Positions 18,374 to 28,564 of a stretch of 51,008 bases of DNA are shown here, one piece after another; positions within the stretch are counted from its first letter, which is position 1; every line of letters begins with the position of its first letter. The position numbers and the translations under genes are program-made. The notes beneath the pieces are model-generated. The model searched no databases. It was given only the letters and a program-made list of their open reading frames with translations, and was not told the DNA's origin. Origin of the DNA: Gammaproteobacteria bacterium (GTDB lineage Bacteria > Pseudomonadota > Gammaproteobacteria > Coxiellales > Coxiellaceae); the NCBI GenBank assembly GCA_026399315.1, contig JAPLRF010000048.1, forward strand, positions 1 through 51,008, in the 5' to 3' direction.

Positions 18374-18847
18374 ATGAAAGAAGAAAATGTGCTGAACGTT
18401 TTAATGTATCTTTTCCATAATCACATGGAAAAGGACCATGAAATTAATTTGAACAACATGAAACTGATCGACGAATTAAAATCTGTCGGCTTCCATGCGC
18501 ACGTTATTGGAAAGGCTTTTCGTTGGCTGCACCATTTAGTTGAGCTAACTGACCAAGACGTTGCTGCATCCCAACATTCTTTTCGCGTATTCAGCGAGCA
18601 AGAAAGCTGGCTGATTAACACCGAGTGCCGCAATTTTATTTTTTCACTCGAACAACAAGGTATTTTAACAACCCATACCCGTGAAATTGTGATTCATCAA
18701 ACACTGGCGTTAATTAACGAAGGGGTTGATTTAAATTTATTAAAATGGGTTACACTGATGGTTTTATTTAACATGCCCAATTCCGAAAGCGCATTATCGC
18801 ACATGGAATTTTTAGTGCTTACAAACGCGCTCGATACCGTTCATTAA
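18374..18847 (+). CDS. smg: Smg family protein
   Basis: A 157-aa Smg/DUF494 protein: MKEENVLNVLMYLFHNHMEK at the start, GFHAHVIGKAFRWLHHL in the middle and NTECRNFIFSLEQQGILT. Its role is unknown, but in many gammaproteobacteria it sits between dprA and topA as here (5 bp after dprA, 14 bp before topA). Probably co-transcribed with both. Confidence 0.92.
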   Translation: MKEENVLNVLMYLFHNHMEKDHEINLNNMKLIDELKSVGFHAHVIGKAFRWLHHLVELTDQDVAASQHSFRVFSEQESWLINTECRNFIFSLEQQGILTTHTREIVIHQTLALINEGVDLNLLKWVTLMVLFNMPNSESALSHMEFLVLTNALDTVH

Positions 18848-18861
18848 AATGGATTATAAAA

Positions 18862-21153
18862 ATGCCCAAATATCTTGTTATTGTCGAATCCCCTGCGAAA
18901 GCCAAAACCATTGAAAAATATTTAGGAAAAGATTTTCAAGTGATGGCATCGTATGGTCACGTTCGCGACTTGATTCCAAAAGAAGGCGCTGTTGATACCG
19001 ATCACGAGTTTGAAATGAAGTATCAAATCATTGATCGCAATGCCAAACACGTCGAAGCCATTCGAAAGGCTTTAAAGAAATGTGAAACACTCTATCTCGC
19101 ACCCGATCCGGATCGCGAAGGAGAAGCTATCGCTTGGCATTTACAGCAAATTCTGCTGGACGCTGGCGCACTGAAAAATAAAAAAGTCGCGCGGGTTGTT
19201 TTTCATCAAATTACAAAAAATGCTGTTCAACAAGCGATTGAAAATCCACGTGAGATTTTAATGGACTTGGTTAATGCGCAACAAGCGCGTCGCGCACTTG
19301 ATTATTTAGTGGGTTTTAACTTATCGCCTTTATTGTGGCGAAAAGTGCGCCCCGGTTTATCAGCCGGTCGCGTGCAAAGCCCCGCGTTACGTTTAATTGT
19401 TGAACGCGAATTGGAAATCGAAAAATTTATTTCACAAGAATATTGGACCATTCACGCAGGACTAGAAGCGGATGAGAAAAAATTTGCAGCGCGCTTAACG
19501 CATTTGAAGAGCGAAAAAGTTGAGCAGTTCGATATTGGAAATAGCGAAAAATCAAAATCTGTTTGTGATGATTTAATTAAAAAGGCAAATGGCAAATGTC
19601 GCGTTGCTAAGATCACCAAAAAAGAACGTAAACGCCATCCAGCCGCCCCTTTTACAACATCTACATTACAACAAGAAGCGTCTCGAAAACTGGGCTTTTC
19701 TGCGCAACGTACCATGCAAGTGGCGCAACAATTATATGAAGGTATCGACACAGGCGAAGGCTCTGCCGGTTTAATTACCTATATGCGTACCGATTCAGTC
19801 ACGCTGGCAACTGAAGCGCTAGATGAATTGCGCGCCTGCATTGATTCGCGGTTCGGAAAAGAATGCGTGCCTGCGGAGCCGCGCGTTTACAAAACAAAAT
19901 CAAAGAACGCACAAGAAGCGCATGAAGCCATTCGCCCAACCTCAGCGCTACGCATTCCCGCCGACATTAAGTCATTTTTAACGCCGGAACAGTTTAAATT
20001 ATATGATTTAGTATGGAAACGAACGATCGCCTCACAAATGATTGATGCCACATTAAATACCATGGCAGTAGATTTCGAAATCGCCGACGCTACCTTTCGC
20101 GCAAATGGTTCGACCATTACGAACCCTGGGTTTATGGCCGTCTACCAAGAAGACCATGACGACAAAAAAGCAACAGATGACGATGACAGCGATAACGAAA
20201 AGATATTACCACCGCTGGCTGAAAATCAAATTATTCCCGTTGACGCCATTACAGGCGAACAACATTTCACAGAGCCGCCACCCCGTTTTTCTGAAGCCAG
20301 CTTGGTAAAAGCGCTTGAAGAATTTGGTATTGGGCGCCCTTCTACCTATGCGTCGATTATTGCGACTTTAAAAAATCGCGAATATGTCGACGTGGACAAT
20401 AAACGCTTTAAACCAACGGATGTGGGCCGCGTTGTAAATTTTTTCCTGACGAAATTTTTCACAATGTATGTTGATTATGATTTCACCGCCAAATTAGAAG
20501 ATGAGCTAGACTCCATTTCTTGCGGTGAATTAGAATGGGTTCCCGTACTCAAACAATTTTGGACGCCATTTAAAACCCAAGTGGATGACGTGAATGTGAA
20601 TGTGAAACGCAGTGACGTGACACATGAAGCCATTGATGCCAAATGTCCGAAGTGCGAAAAACCTTTATCCATTCGGCTTGGAAAACGCGGGCGATTTATC
20701 GGCTGCGATGGTTACCCAGAATGTGATTACACCACCAACCTAGATGGCGAAGACAACTCACCCGAAACAGTTGAAGGGCGTGTTTGTCCTGACTGCCAAG
20801 CGCCATTATTGGTTCGACACGGGAAATACGGCAAATTTATTGGTTGCAGCGCCTATCCTAAATGTAAATTTATTGAAAATTTAGAGCAGCCTGAAGACAC
20901 ACAAGTAATTTGCCCCAAATGCAAAAAAGGCAACATCGTCAAACGCAAATCACGTCGCGGCAAAATATTTTATTCTTGCAATAAATATCCTGATTGCGAT
21001 TATGCGCTGTGGAATCCGCCAATCAACGAAGCTTGCCCTGATTGCGAATGGCCTATTCTAACAATTAAAACAACCAAAGCTAAGGGTGATGAAAAAGTCT
21101 GCCCGCAAAAAGAATGTGGGTATTGCGTGCCGTATGAGAAAGAGGAGTCGTAA
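18862..21153 (+). CDS. topA: DNA topoisomerase I
   Basis: A 763-aa type IA topoisomerase that relaxes negative supercoils. The toprim motif is VESPAKAKTIEKYLG with E9 and the acidic triad D82, D84, E86 in PDPDREGEAI. The nucleophilic tyrosine is Y307 in GLITYMRTDS. The C-terminal region has zinc ribbons near 585-763 (CPKCEKPL, CPDCQAPL, CPKCKKGN, CPDCEWPI). It is shorter than E. coli TopA (865 aa). Confidence 0.97.
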   Translation: MPKYLVIVESPAKAKTIEKYLGKDFQVMASYGHVRDLIPKEGAVDTDHEFEMKYQIIDRNAKHVEAIRKALKKCETLYLAPDPDREGEAIAWHLQQILLDAGALKNKKVARVVFHQITKNAVQQAIENPREILMDLVNAQQARRALDYLVGFNLSPLLWRKVRPGLSAGRVQSPALRLIVERELEIEKFISQEYWTIHAGLEADEKKFAARLTHLKSEKVEQFDIGNSEKSKSVCDDLIKKANGKCRVAKITKKERKRHPAAPFTTSTLQQEASRKLGFSAQRTMQVAQQLYEGIDTGEGSAGLITYMRTDSVTLATEALDELRACIDSRFGKECVPAEPRVYKTKSKNAQEAHEAIRPTSALRIPADIKSFLTPEQFKLYDLVWKRTIASQMIDATLNTMAVDFEIADATFRANGSTITNPGFMAVYQEDHDDKKATDDDDSDNEKILPPLAENQIIPVDAITGEQHFTEPPPRFSEASLVKALEEFGIGRPSTYASIIATLKNREYVDVDNKRFKPTDVGRVVNFFLTKFFTMYVDYDFTAKLEDELDSISCGELEWVPVLKQFWTPFKTQVDDVNVNVKRSDVTHEAIDAKCPKCEKPLSIRLGKRGRFIGCDGYPECDYTTNLDGEDNSPETVEGRVCPDCQAPLLVRHGKYGKFIGCSAYPKCKFIENLEQPEDTQVICPKCKKGNIVKRKSRRGKIFYSCNKYPDCDYALWNPPINEACPDCEWPILTIKTTKAKGDEKVCPQKECGYCVPYEKEES

Positions 21154-21206
21154 AAAATGTAAATCCCGTTTAGAATCTTAGAAACTGTACTCAGAGCGGT
21201 GCGCTT

Positions 21207-21770
21207 ATGAAAATATTAAAATCCGACCAAATCGACCTTGCGGTTGAATACTTAAAAAAAAGTAAAGTCATTGCACACCCAACTGAAGCAGTGTTTGGCT
21301 TAGCGTGCGACCCGGATAACATAGACGCCGTTTCTCGTATTTTACAGATTAAACATCGCGCGATCGATAAAGGCTTTATTTTAATTGGCTCGAGCTGGGA
21401 ACAATTAGAACCTTTAATTACCTACATTCAACCCGATTTATTGGCGCGTGTTTTTGAAACATGGCCCGGTCCCGTTACCTGGTTATTTCCTGCTAGTGAG
21501 AAAGCGCCCCGCTGGATAACCGGCAATCGAAAATCCATTGCCGTTCGCGTTACCGCTCATCCAATCGCAAAAGCTTTATGCGAAGAATTTGGCAGCCCGC
21601 TGCTTTCAACCAGCTGCAACAAGAGCGGCGAACCGCCTGCGCGCGATGTACGCACAATTCAATTAACCCTCAACGAAACGGTTGATTACGTTATCGAAGG
21701 GGAATTAGGGGGACGCATGCGCCCCACTGAAATTCGCGACGCATTGACTGGCGAAATTATTCGAACTTAA
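21207..21770 (+). CDS. tsaC: Threonylcarbamoyl-AMP synthase TsaC
   Basis: A 187-aa YrdC-fold enzyme that makes threonylcarbamoyl-AMP for the t6A37 tRNA modification. KVIAHPTEAVFGLACD, PGPVTWLFPAS and SPLLSTSCNKSGEPPARD are the substrate-binding segments. Length equals the short TsaC form (E. coli 190 aa), without a Sua5 domain. It follows topA by about 50 bp. Its stop overlaps the regulatory box of the next gene. Confidence 0.94.
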   Translation: MKILKSDQIDLAVEYLKKSKVIAHPTEAVFGLACDPDNIDAVSRILQIKHRAIDKGFILIGSSWEQLEPLITYIQPDLLARVFETWPGPVTWLFPASEKAPRWITGNRKSIAVRVTAHPIAKALCEEFGSPLLSTSCNKSGEPPARDVRTIQLTLNETVDYVIEGELGGRMRPTEIRDALTGEIIRT

Positions 21771-21798
21771 GATTGCTTTAATATTGCTCAGGTATAAT
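21766..21798 (+). promoter_or_regulatory. PmrA-like box and -10 of the F-box-like gene
   Basis: Box at 21766-21781 reads CTTAA-GA-TT-GC-TTTAA, one base from cTTAA-N2-TT-N2-cTTAA. A consensus TATAAT follows at 21793-21798, exactly 11 bp downstream. There is no good -35, which fits an activator-dependent promoter. The ribosome site AAGGGG precedes the ATG at 21827. Confidence 0.6.
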
Positions 21799-21826
21799 CC
21801 CCTTAAATCTCAAAAAGGGGAATACA

Positions 21827-22807
21827 ATGCGATCTATAAATAACGATAACGAGCGCGAAACTCAATTACTGCTTCCAATAAAAGTCAGCAGCAAACCCAT
21901 TAGTGCGCATCCTTTTTTTACCATACAAGGCCACTGGCTCTCATTATCGACAATTGCAGGTTTTTTATCCCCTTCTGAACAATTGATATTCCGACTAGTC
22001 CAAAAACAGTTTTTTGAAGCGGTTAATAGCCATTACTATGGCAAGTCATCCGATTTTCGCGAAGACGCTCAATCACTTCCCCCTTTTTTAGGTTATTTTT
22101 TAATTCGAAAACTATTGAAGAACGATAAAATAGCGCCATTTCCTGGCTCGGACAATACGTCACTGGCGCTGATAACAGCCTTACTGACATCAGACCAACG
22201 TGACCAAACTATCGCTGTGTTAAAAAATGAGATGGGATTGTATAAAAACTATTTTCCAGTGGTTTGCGCGATTTCCATTACATTTCTATCATTTGCAATT
22301 ACCGCGTTGATCTTTACATTTTTGAAAATTGCAGCCACACCATCCTCATCATCCTTAGGAAACTCCTGCTGTATCGATTCATGCCTTTTTGATTCTTGCA
22401 GCAAAATCGCATGCAGCATCATATTGACTGATCAAGCAGCAAGCGAGGCTTGGCTCAGTGGTCGGAGTGAACAACAATCTTATGACTGGGCGGTCAAGCA
22501 ATGTTTGAAATACAGCAGTTCTTGCGACTCCCGCATGATATCCGGAAATGATGCCGGCGGGATATCAATTCTCTGTGATACGGATATTAACAAGCTTTTT
22601 AGTTACCTCGGTGCAGCTGCATTAACGGTGGTTTTGGGGTGCATAGGAACGCTCCCTATTATCCGCGGGGTCAATAAACGACATTTTCAGCTCCTTCACA
22701 AACTAGATAATAAAGCATCTACAGATCTACACCGCTTTTTTAAAAACAATGCAAATTTGATTCCAGTGGCGACACCAGGAGCGACCGCTGTGACTATTGC
22801 GCCTTAA
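21827..22807 (+). CDS. Candidate effector: F-box-like N-terminus and two membrane helices
   Basis: A 326-aa protein. Residues 38-66 (LSLSTIAGFLSP, then LIFRLVQKQFFEAV) follow the F-box pattern of L-x-x-I-x-x-x-L-x-P, then L-x-x-x-R-L-V-x-K-x-F. Two hydrophobic helices lie at about 145-170 (VVCAISITFLSFAITALIF) and about 262-283 (YLGAAALTVVLGCIGTLPII). Between them is a cysteine-rich loop with about ten Cys (near 183-235). There is no N-terminal signal. F-box proteins bind Skp1 in host SCF ubiquitin ligases, and bacterial F-box effectors exist in Legionella. The F-box call is by eye; the rest is not recognised. Confidence 0.55.
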   Translation: MRSINNDNERETQLLLPIKVSSKPISAHPFFTIQGHWLSLSTIAGFLSPSEQLIFRLVQKQFFEAVNSHYYGKSSDFREDAQSLPPFLGYFLIRKLLKNDKIAPFPGSDNTSLALITALLTSDQRDQTIAVLKNEMGLYKNYFPVVCAISITFLSFAITALIFTFLKIAATPSSSSLGNSCCIDSCLFDSCSKIACSIILTDQAASEAWLSGRSEQQSYDWAVKQCLKYSSSCDSRMISGNDAGGISILCDTDINKLFSYLGAAALTVVLGCIGTLPIIRGVNKRHFQLLHKLDNKASTDLHRFFKNNANLIPVATPGATAVTIAP

Positions 22808-22837
22808 ACACGTACACTTTACGAAAGAAATTGCGCT

Positions 22838-22880
22838 TGCTCAGCAATTCAGTAAAATAAAAATTTACTGACGCTGAGCA
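22838..22880 (+). promoter_or_regulatory. Stem-loop directly upstream of the argS start
   Basis: Outer arms tgctcagc (22838-22845) and gctgagca (22873-22880) and inner arms cagtaaa (22850-22856) and tttactg (22864-22870) pair perfectly, with a small internal loop and an A-rich apex. It ends 6 nt before the argS ATG, where a ribosome site should be. It could limit argS translation; termination is less likely because no T-run follows. Confidence 0.5.
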
Positions 22881-22886
22881 CAAGAA

Positions 22887-24632
22887 ATGAAAGACACACT
22901 GATATCACTTTTAAAGCAATCCATTTCCGCATTAAATATCGCGGAACGCCCAAATGATATCGTGCTAACCCGCACAAAAGACGCAACGCACGGCGACTTT
23001 GCAACGAATATTGCCATGGTGTTAGCAAGGCCATTATCGCTGAAACCGCGCGAATTAGCAGAAAAAATCATCGCTCATTTGCCCGCATCGCCAATCATTA
23101 TCAAAGTAGAAATTGCTGGCCCTGGATTTATTAACTTTTTTCTCAACGCAAATTCTGAACACGACGCAATCAATCAAGCGCTTTCCTCAGCGGAAAAATA
23201 CGGACACGCGAATATCGGCAACAACAAAAAAATCCACATTGAATTTGTTTCTGCTAACCCAACCGGCCCGCTGCACGTCGGTCATGGTCGCAGCGCTGCC
23301 TTCGGTGCCTGCGTTTCGAATTTATTAGATGCTATCGGTTATAAAGTACACCGTGAATATTATTTAAATGACGCCGGCCGTCAAATGCGCATTTTAGGCG
23401 CCAGCATCTGGTTGCGGTATATTGAATTATTTCAACGGACGATTACACGGCCGAACAATATTTATCGTGGTGACTACGTTATTGATATCGCAAAAACACT
23501 GCAAAAAAATCACGGCGAACAATTTTTATTGTCACAAGAAATCATTAATACACTACTGCCCGCCATCGAAGACAATAAAGAAAATAAAGATATCGTCATC
23601 GATCAATTTATTGAAAATCTTTCAATCGCATTGAGCAAAGACAATTTTGAAATTATCCGTCAATTTGGTGTTGATGAAGTCACCGCCGACATCAAGCAAG
23701 ACTTGGAAGAATTTGGTGTTACTTATAATGAATGGTTTCCCGAAAGCCAATTATATAAAAAAGGTTGGCTGGAAATCGGCATTGAAAAATTAAAAGCGCA
23801 TGGATTTACCTTTGAGCAAGATGGCGCGTTGTGGTTTCGCGCAACTGACCTAGGCGATGAAAAAGACCGTGTTTTAGTGCGTAAAAACGGCGTCCCCACT
23901 TATTTTGCTTCTGATGTTGCTTATCACACTTATAAATACGACCAAGGCTACGACCAAATTATTGATGTGTTTGGCGCTGATCATCATGGTTATTTGCCGA
24001 GAATCAAAGCATTTTTACAGGGCCTTGGAAAAGACACTGATAAATTAACGATTTTATTAGTTCAATTTGCTATTTTATATCGCGGAGAGCAACGCGTTTC
24101 CATGTCGACGCGCTCTGGTGAATTTGTCACACTCCGTGAATTACGCGATGAAGTCGGCAATGATGCCGCACGCTTTTTTTATATCATGCGAAAGCCCGAA
24201 CAGCATTTGGATTTTGATTTGGAATTAGCGAAATCAACCTCTAATGAAAATCCCGTTTATTACATTCAATACGCACACGCACGCATTTGCAGCGTTTGGC
24301 GTCAATTAGCTGAAAAAAAATTAACCTGGGATAAAAACGCAGGCCTGGAAAAATTAAATTTATTGGCGCATGAAGATGAGAAGAACTTAATTGCTGCAAT
24401 TGCAAGCTACCCGGAATTAATTGCAACAGCAGGCGCTCAATACGCGCCGCATAAAATAGCGCATTTCCTACAAACATTCGCAGCATTGTTTCACACGTAT
24501 TACAATTCTCACAAATTTATAGTTGACGATGTTGATTTGCGTAACGCACGATTGTGCTTAATTGCGAGCACACAACAGGTGATTAAAAATGGATTGACCT
24601 TGCTCGGCGTTTCAGCGCCCGAGACAATGTAA
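22887..24632 (+). CDS. argS: Arginyl-tRNA synthetase
   Basis: A 581-aa class I synthetase (E. coli 577). HVGH is at 130-133 in SANPTGPLHVGHGRS. The KMSKS loop is the usual degenerate form, RVSMSTRSGEFVTL. The N-terminal Add1 domain and C-terminal DALR anticodon domain are both present. It is followed by an FtsN-like gene and hslVU, a conserved order. A strong hairpin precedes the start. Confidence 0.96.
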   Translation: MKDTLISLLKQSISALNIAERPNDIVLTRTKDATHGDFATNIAMVLARPLSLKPRELAEKIIAHLPASPIIIKVEIAGPGFINFFLNANSEHDAINQALSSAEKYGHANIGNNKKIHIEFVSANPTGPLHVGHGRSAAFGACVSNLLDAIGYKVHREYYLNDAGRQMRILGASIWLRYIELFQRTITRPNNIYRGDYVIDIAKTLQKNHGEQFLLSQEIINTLLPAIEDNKENKDIVIDQFIENLSIALSKDNFEIIRQFGVDEVTADIKQDLEEFGVTYNEWFPESQLYKKGWLEIGIEKLKAHGFTFEQDGALWFRATDLGDEKDRVLVRKNGVPTYFASDVAYHTYKYDQGYDQIIDVFGADHHGYLPRIKAFLQGLGKDTDKLTILLVQFAILYRGEQRVSMSTRSGEFVTLRELRDEVGNDAARFFYIMRKPEQHLDFDLELAKSTSNENPVYYIQYAHARICSVWRQLAEKKLTWDKNAGLEKLNLLAHEDEKNLIAAIASYPELIATAGAQYAPHKIAHFLQTFAALFHTYYNSHKFIVDDVDLRNARLCLIASTQQVIKNGLTLLGVSAPETM

Positions 24633-24653
24633 TAAAATATAACAGGAAACACT

Positions 24654-25070
24654 ATGCGCGATTACGCTAAAAAATCCTACCGCCCTGTTCAAGAAAACAA
24701 TCATTCGAACAGCCCCTGGATATTGATTTTGCTGGTTATTTCCGCTATTGGCTTTATTTCAACATTAACCTATCATTTCATTGATCAAAAATCCTCAGCA
24801 AAAAAGGAAGTGGCGGAAGCAATAGCGCCGATACCAAGCAAAACAACTTCTGTTGAAAAATCGACAGCGAAAATAAAACACAAACAGAAAAAAACAACTA
24901 AAAAAATAGCGCTGAAAAAAGAAAACGTCATCAAAGCAAAAAAAGAAGCGGTGGTTATACTCAATCCCGCTGACGAAGAACCCAAATATGATTTCTATAA
25001 ATTATTACCAGAAACAACTGTCAAAATTCCACCGCAAGATCCCACTGCAAAACTAGGCACGGCACTCTAA
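24654..25070 (+). CDS. FtsN-like membrane protein lacking the SPOR domain
   Basis: A 138-aa protein with a short cytoplasmic tail, one membrane helix (about 22-43, [21 protein letters not shown]), a lysine-rich linker and [15 protein letters not shown] near 110-124, which is typical of FtsN/SPOR proteins encoded between argS and hslV. The C-terminal SPOR peptidoglycan-binding domain is missing. The protein ends at KLGTAL, and only about 70 bp separate its stop from hslV, so there is no room for the domain in another frame. It could keep the divisome-activating part of FtsN. Confidence 0.75.
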   Translation: MRDYAKKSYRPVQENNHSNSPWILILLVISAIGFISTLTYHFIDQKSSAKKEVAEAIAPIPSKTTSVEKSTAKIKHKQKKTTKKIALKKENVIKAKKEAVVILNPADEEPKYDFYKLLPETTVKIPPQDPTAKLGTAL

Positions 25071-25141
25071 ATTTAAAACATCCCATTGAAATTTCATTGC
25101 ATAGCCCCCAATTATTTACGATGCTCAACAAGGGGAATACT

Positions 25142-25687
25142 ATGGAACAATATCGCGGTACTACTATTTTATCCGTACGTCGCAATGGTAAGGTTGTTAT
25201 TGGCGGTGATGGCCAAGTATCCATGGGCTCAACCATCTTAAAGGGCAATGCCAAAAAGGTGCGACGCCTTTACAATAATCAGGTCATCGCTGGTTTTGCA
25301 GGCGGTACGGCCGATGCCTTTACTTTATTTGAACGTTTCGAAGGTAAGCTGGAAAAACACCAAGGTCATTTACTTCGCGCCGCTGTTGAGCTTGCGAAGG
25401 ATTGGCGCATGGATAAAATGCTACGCCGACTGGAAGCCTTGCTGGTGGTTGCCAACAGCAAATCATCCCTAATCTTAACGGGAAATGGCGATGTCATTGA
25501 ACCCGAAAAAGAAGGCATCATGGCAATCGGCTCTGGCGGTTTTTTTGCCCAATCAGCGGCGATCGCACTCAGTGAAAATACACCGCTATCTGCACGCGAT
25601 ATTGTAACCAAAAGTTTAACCATTGCGGCAAGCGTTTGCGTTTACACCAACACAAATTTCACAATCGAAGAATTAGACTGCGAATAA
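25142..25687 (+). CDS. hslV: ATP-dependent protease peptidase subunit HslV
   Basis: A 181-aa threonine peptidase of the HslUV protease. The propeptide MEQYRG precedes the catalytic Thr of [21 protein letters not shown]. The start at 25142 is set by AAGGGG 6 nt upstream and by the short propeptide; the reading extends further upstream but without a site. hslU starts 14 bp after the stop. Confidence 0.96.
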   Translation: MEQYRGTTILSVRRNGKVVIGGDGQVSMGSTILKGNAKKVRRLYNNQVIAGFAGGTADAFTLFERFEGKLEKHQGHLLRAAVELAKDWRMDKMLRRLEALLVVANSKSSLILTGNGDVIEPEKEGIMAIGSGGFFAQSAAIALSENTPLSARDIVTKSLTIAASVCVYTNTNFTIEELDCE

Positions 25688-25701
25688 CCTACGAGAATCT
25701 C

Positions 25702-27078
25702 ATGACTGAATTAACCACATTAAACACCCATCTTACCCCGACAGAAATCGTTTCTGAGCTGGATAAATTTATTATTGGCCAGCACGATGCAAAACGCGCC
25801 GTTGCGATTGCGCTGCGTAATCGCTGGCGCCGTATGCAATTGCCCGAAGCCTTACGAAAAGAAATCACACCCAAAAATATTTTGATGATTGGGCCGACCG
25901 GCGTTGGTAAAACAGAAATAGCACGCCGCCTTGCCAATTTAGCGCAAGCGCCTTTTATTAAAGTAGAAGCGACCAAATTTACAGAAGTAGGTTATGTCGG
26001 CCGTGATGTTGATTCCATTATTCGCGACCTAGTTGAAATCGCTGTGAAAATGACGCGTGAAAATGCGGTTGAGAAAGTGGAAGCGCATGCGCGTGAATTA
26101 GCGGTCGAACGTGTTCTGGATGCTTTAATTCCAAAACCCCCGCGCGGCAAATTTGCCGATCAACCCGCACCTGAAGAAAGCACTGTTGAGGAAAAAGCCG
26201 ATACTGCAACCCGTCAATTATTTCGAAAGAAACTAGAAGCGGGCGAATTAGATGAGAAAGACATTGATATTGATTTAACAATTAACGCGGCGAATATTGA
26301 AATCATGGGCCCGCCCGGCATGGAAGAAATGACCGGCCAGTTACAAAGCATGATGGAAAACATGGGGGGCAATAAACGCAGCAAATCCCGCAAATTAAAA
26401 GTCAAAAAAGCGCTGAAATTATTACAAGAAGAAGAAGCGTCGAAATTAATTAACGAAGATGAAATTCGCACATTGGCTTTAGAAAGCGTGCAACAAAACG
26501 GCATTGTTTTTCTCGATGAAATTGACAAAATTTGCCGACGCTCAGAACACGGCGGCGATGTATCACGTGAAGGCGTGCAACGCGATTTATTACCCCTCGT
26601 TGAAGGATGTGCGGTATCAACAAAATACGGCATCGTCAAAACCGATCATATTTTATTTATTGCATCGGGTGCATTTCATTTAACAAAGCCTTCGGATTTG
26701 GTGCCAGAATTACAAGGTCGATTCCCGATTCGCGTTGAATTAAAAGCCTTAAAAACGGCTGAATTTATTCGTATTTTAACCGAACCCAAGGCATCATTAA
26801 CCGAACAATATAGTGCGTTAATGAGCACAGAAGGATTTGGCCTCACCTTTTCTGAAGACGGCATCAGACGTATCGCAGAAATCGCAACTGTCGTAAATGA
26901 CAAAGCGGAAAATATTGGCGCGCGTCGTTTGCATACCGTACTGGAAAAATTACTCGATGTTATTTCATTTGATGCAACCGATAAAAATGGGGAATCATTT
27001 ATTATTGACGCCGCATATGTTGAAAAACAATTGGCGGATTTGGCGGAAGATGAGGATTTAAGTCGGTCAATTTTGTAA
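25702..27078 (+). CDS. hslU: HslU ATPase/unfoldase
   Basis: A 458-aa AAA+ ATPase that unfolds substrates for HslV. Walker A GPTGVGKT is at 64-71 and the Walker B region is [24 protein letters not shown] is the pore-loop region, and the HslU-specific I domain lies at about 110-235. The start at 25702 ([23 protein letters not shown]) follows hslV closely. The 3' end overlaps the convergent ATPase gene by 12 bp. Confidence 0.96.
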   Translation: MTELTTLNTHLTPTEIVSELDKFIIGQHDAKRAVAIALRNRWRRMQLPEALRKEITPKNILMIGPTGVGKTEIARRLANLAQAPFIKVEATKFTEVGYVGRDVDSIIRDLVEIAVKMTRENAVEKVEAHARELAVERVLDALIPKPPRGKFADQPAPEESTVEEKADTATRQLFRKKLEAGELDEKDIDIDLTINAANIEIMGPPGMEEMTGQLQSMMENMGGNKRSKSRKLKVKKALKLLQEEEASKLINEDEIRTLALESVQQNGIVFLDEIDKICRRSEHGGDVSREGVQRDLLPLVEGCAVSTKYGIVKTDHILFIASGAFHLTKPSDLVPELQGRFPIRVELKALKTAEFIRILTEPKASLTEQYSALMSTEGFGLTFSEDGIRRIAEIATVVNDKAENIGARRLHTVLEKLLDVISFDATDKNGESFIIDAAYVEKQLADLAEDEDLSRSIL

Positions 27079-28434
27079 TTCAATCAGTCGATATATTTGC
27101 TCTGTTAAATAAAAAGGAATTGAAAGCAGTGTATATTTTGCTGCTTTCCCCGTGTTTGTTTTAACATCAATCGATGCGATAGTGGGGAAATCGGAATTAA
27201 CACGGACAGCAAACATCGATTTTTTTTCGCTCATAAAATAATGCAATGATTTTAAAGAACCTGTGCTGCCTGATTTGACTTCAACAGGAATAATACTCGT
27301 ATGGTGTTGCAATATATAATCAACCTCGGATGACGCACTGCCTTCCATTCTTGCCCAATAATATAAATGCGGCTCAACATAAGGTGGTCGCATGGTTCTT
27401 AATAATTGCCCCACTACTTGTTCAGAAACACCTCCATTATTAATTAAATTAATATCGCTTGTTTGATTGATTTGATACAAGGGCAACCCCAATGCCGCTG
27501 ACAATAACCCCGAATCAAGCAAAATTACTTTAGATGCTTTTTCATTAATTTCCGCGGCCAATGGAATGCCGTTTGCATAAACAGAATTTACCCGATGACA
27601 TACGCGCGCTTTACACAACAAATCAAGTGCTTTTTTAATTGCTGGTATTTGTATGTCAGGATTTACTTGTCGATATACAAATTTTTGTCCAATCATTTTC
27701 GGCACCGCATGTAATACTTCTTCAAGCCGCTCAATTGGAATTTTTTTTGCGTACTTTGAAAAATCATCGCGGTAAGTTGCTATTAAATCCTGATGAATTA
27801 AATTTATTTTTTCCAGCGATTGATTAATCGCCCATTCCGAAACCGCTGCAGGCAATCCACCAATAATAATATATTCTTTAAACAAGGATAATAATTGCTG
27901 ATGAATCGGAAGTGCGATCACATCATTTATTTTATAGCGCTGCAAATACTCAACTAATTTTTGCTTTTGTCTCGCTAATAAAAATTCTTCGAATGACAAG
28001 GGTTCTAGGTGTAAATAGGTAATTCGCCCAACCGGCATACTGAACGCATGATCATCTAGCACAAACTCAAGCAATGAACCTGTTGCAATGACCGCTAATT
28101 CCGGCATCTCTTCATAAAACCAACGTAATTTAGCCAACAATTCTGGCGCCGCTTGGATTTCATCTAAAAAAAGCAAACTTTTTTTCGGATCAATTGATTG
28201 TCCTAAATAAGACTCAATATTCAACAGGATTTTTTTAGGATCATTTTCCGTGAAGAAATCTTTATGAGATGGATTTCGCTCGAAATTAAATTCAAGTAAC
28301 TGTAAACAACCTTCTTGTGCTAATTGCCGAACCACCCAGGTTTTACCAACCTGACGCGCACCACGCATCACCAGTGGTTTTCGCACTGGTTCGATTAGCC
28401 ATTTTTTTAGATACATCAATGCATTTCGCCTCAT
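27067..28434 (-). CDS. AAA ATPase of the DUF4143 type
   Basis: About 455 residues. The start at 28434 ([12 protein letters not shown]) matches the start of the pseudogene paralogue (MHRNAL); an ATG 12 codons upstream (28470) is possible. Walker [10 protein letters not shown] is near 30-38 and Walker [15 protein letters not shown] near 95-108. The C-terminal DUF4143 lobe has [18 protein letters not shown] and IIPVEVKSG, a PD-(D/E)XK-like D-x(n)-E-V-K pattern. The family occurs widely as orphan genes of unsettled role. It is convergent with hslU and divergent from ubiE; a repeat array precedes the start. Confidence 0.88.
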   Translation of the reverse strand: MRRNALMYLKKWLIEPVRKPLVMRGARQVGKTWVVRQLAQEGCLQLLEFNFERNPSHKDFFTENDPKKILLNIESYLGQSIDPKKSLLFLDEIQAAPELLAKLRWFYEEMPELAVIATGSLLEFVLDDHAFSMPVGRITYLHLEPLSFEEFLLARQKQKLVEYLQRYKINDVIALPIHQQLLSLFKEYIIIGGLPAAVSEWAINQSLEKINLIHQDLIATYRDDFSKYAKKIPIERLEEVLHAVPKMIGQKFVYRQVNPDIQIPAIKKALDLLCKARVCHRVNSVYANGIPLAAEINEKASKVILLDSGLLSAALGLPLYQINQTSDINLINNGGVSEQVVGQLLRTMRPPYVEPHLYYWARMEGSASSEVDYILQHHTSIIPVEVKSGSTGSLKSLHYFMSEKKSMFAVRVNSDFPTIASIDVKTNTGKAAKYTLLSIPFYLTEQIYRLIELQN

Positions 28435-28446
28435 GTCATCAAATAT

Positions 28447-28530
28447 ACAGGTTGTAATATCTAAAATCAAACATAACTACAGGTTGTTTTTAGAAAAAAT
28501 TAGTAATTACTACAGGTTGCTTTAACCTGT
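28447..28530 (-). promoter_or_regulatory. Array of caacctgt repeats upstream of the DUF4143 ATPase
   Basis: The octamer acaggttg occurs at 28447-28454, 28479-28486 and 28512-28519 (steps of 32 and 33 bp). An inverted half-copy aacctgt at 28524-28530 makes a palindrome with the third. The array fills the gap between the ATPase start and ubiE. The regular step of about three helical turns suggests a protein-binding array. Confidence 0.6.
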
Positions 28531-28564
28531 TGCCACACAGACCGTCTGCCGTTATGATCAGCCC

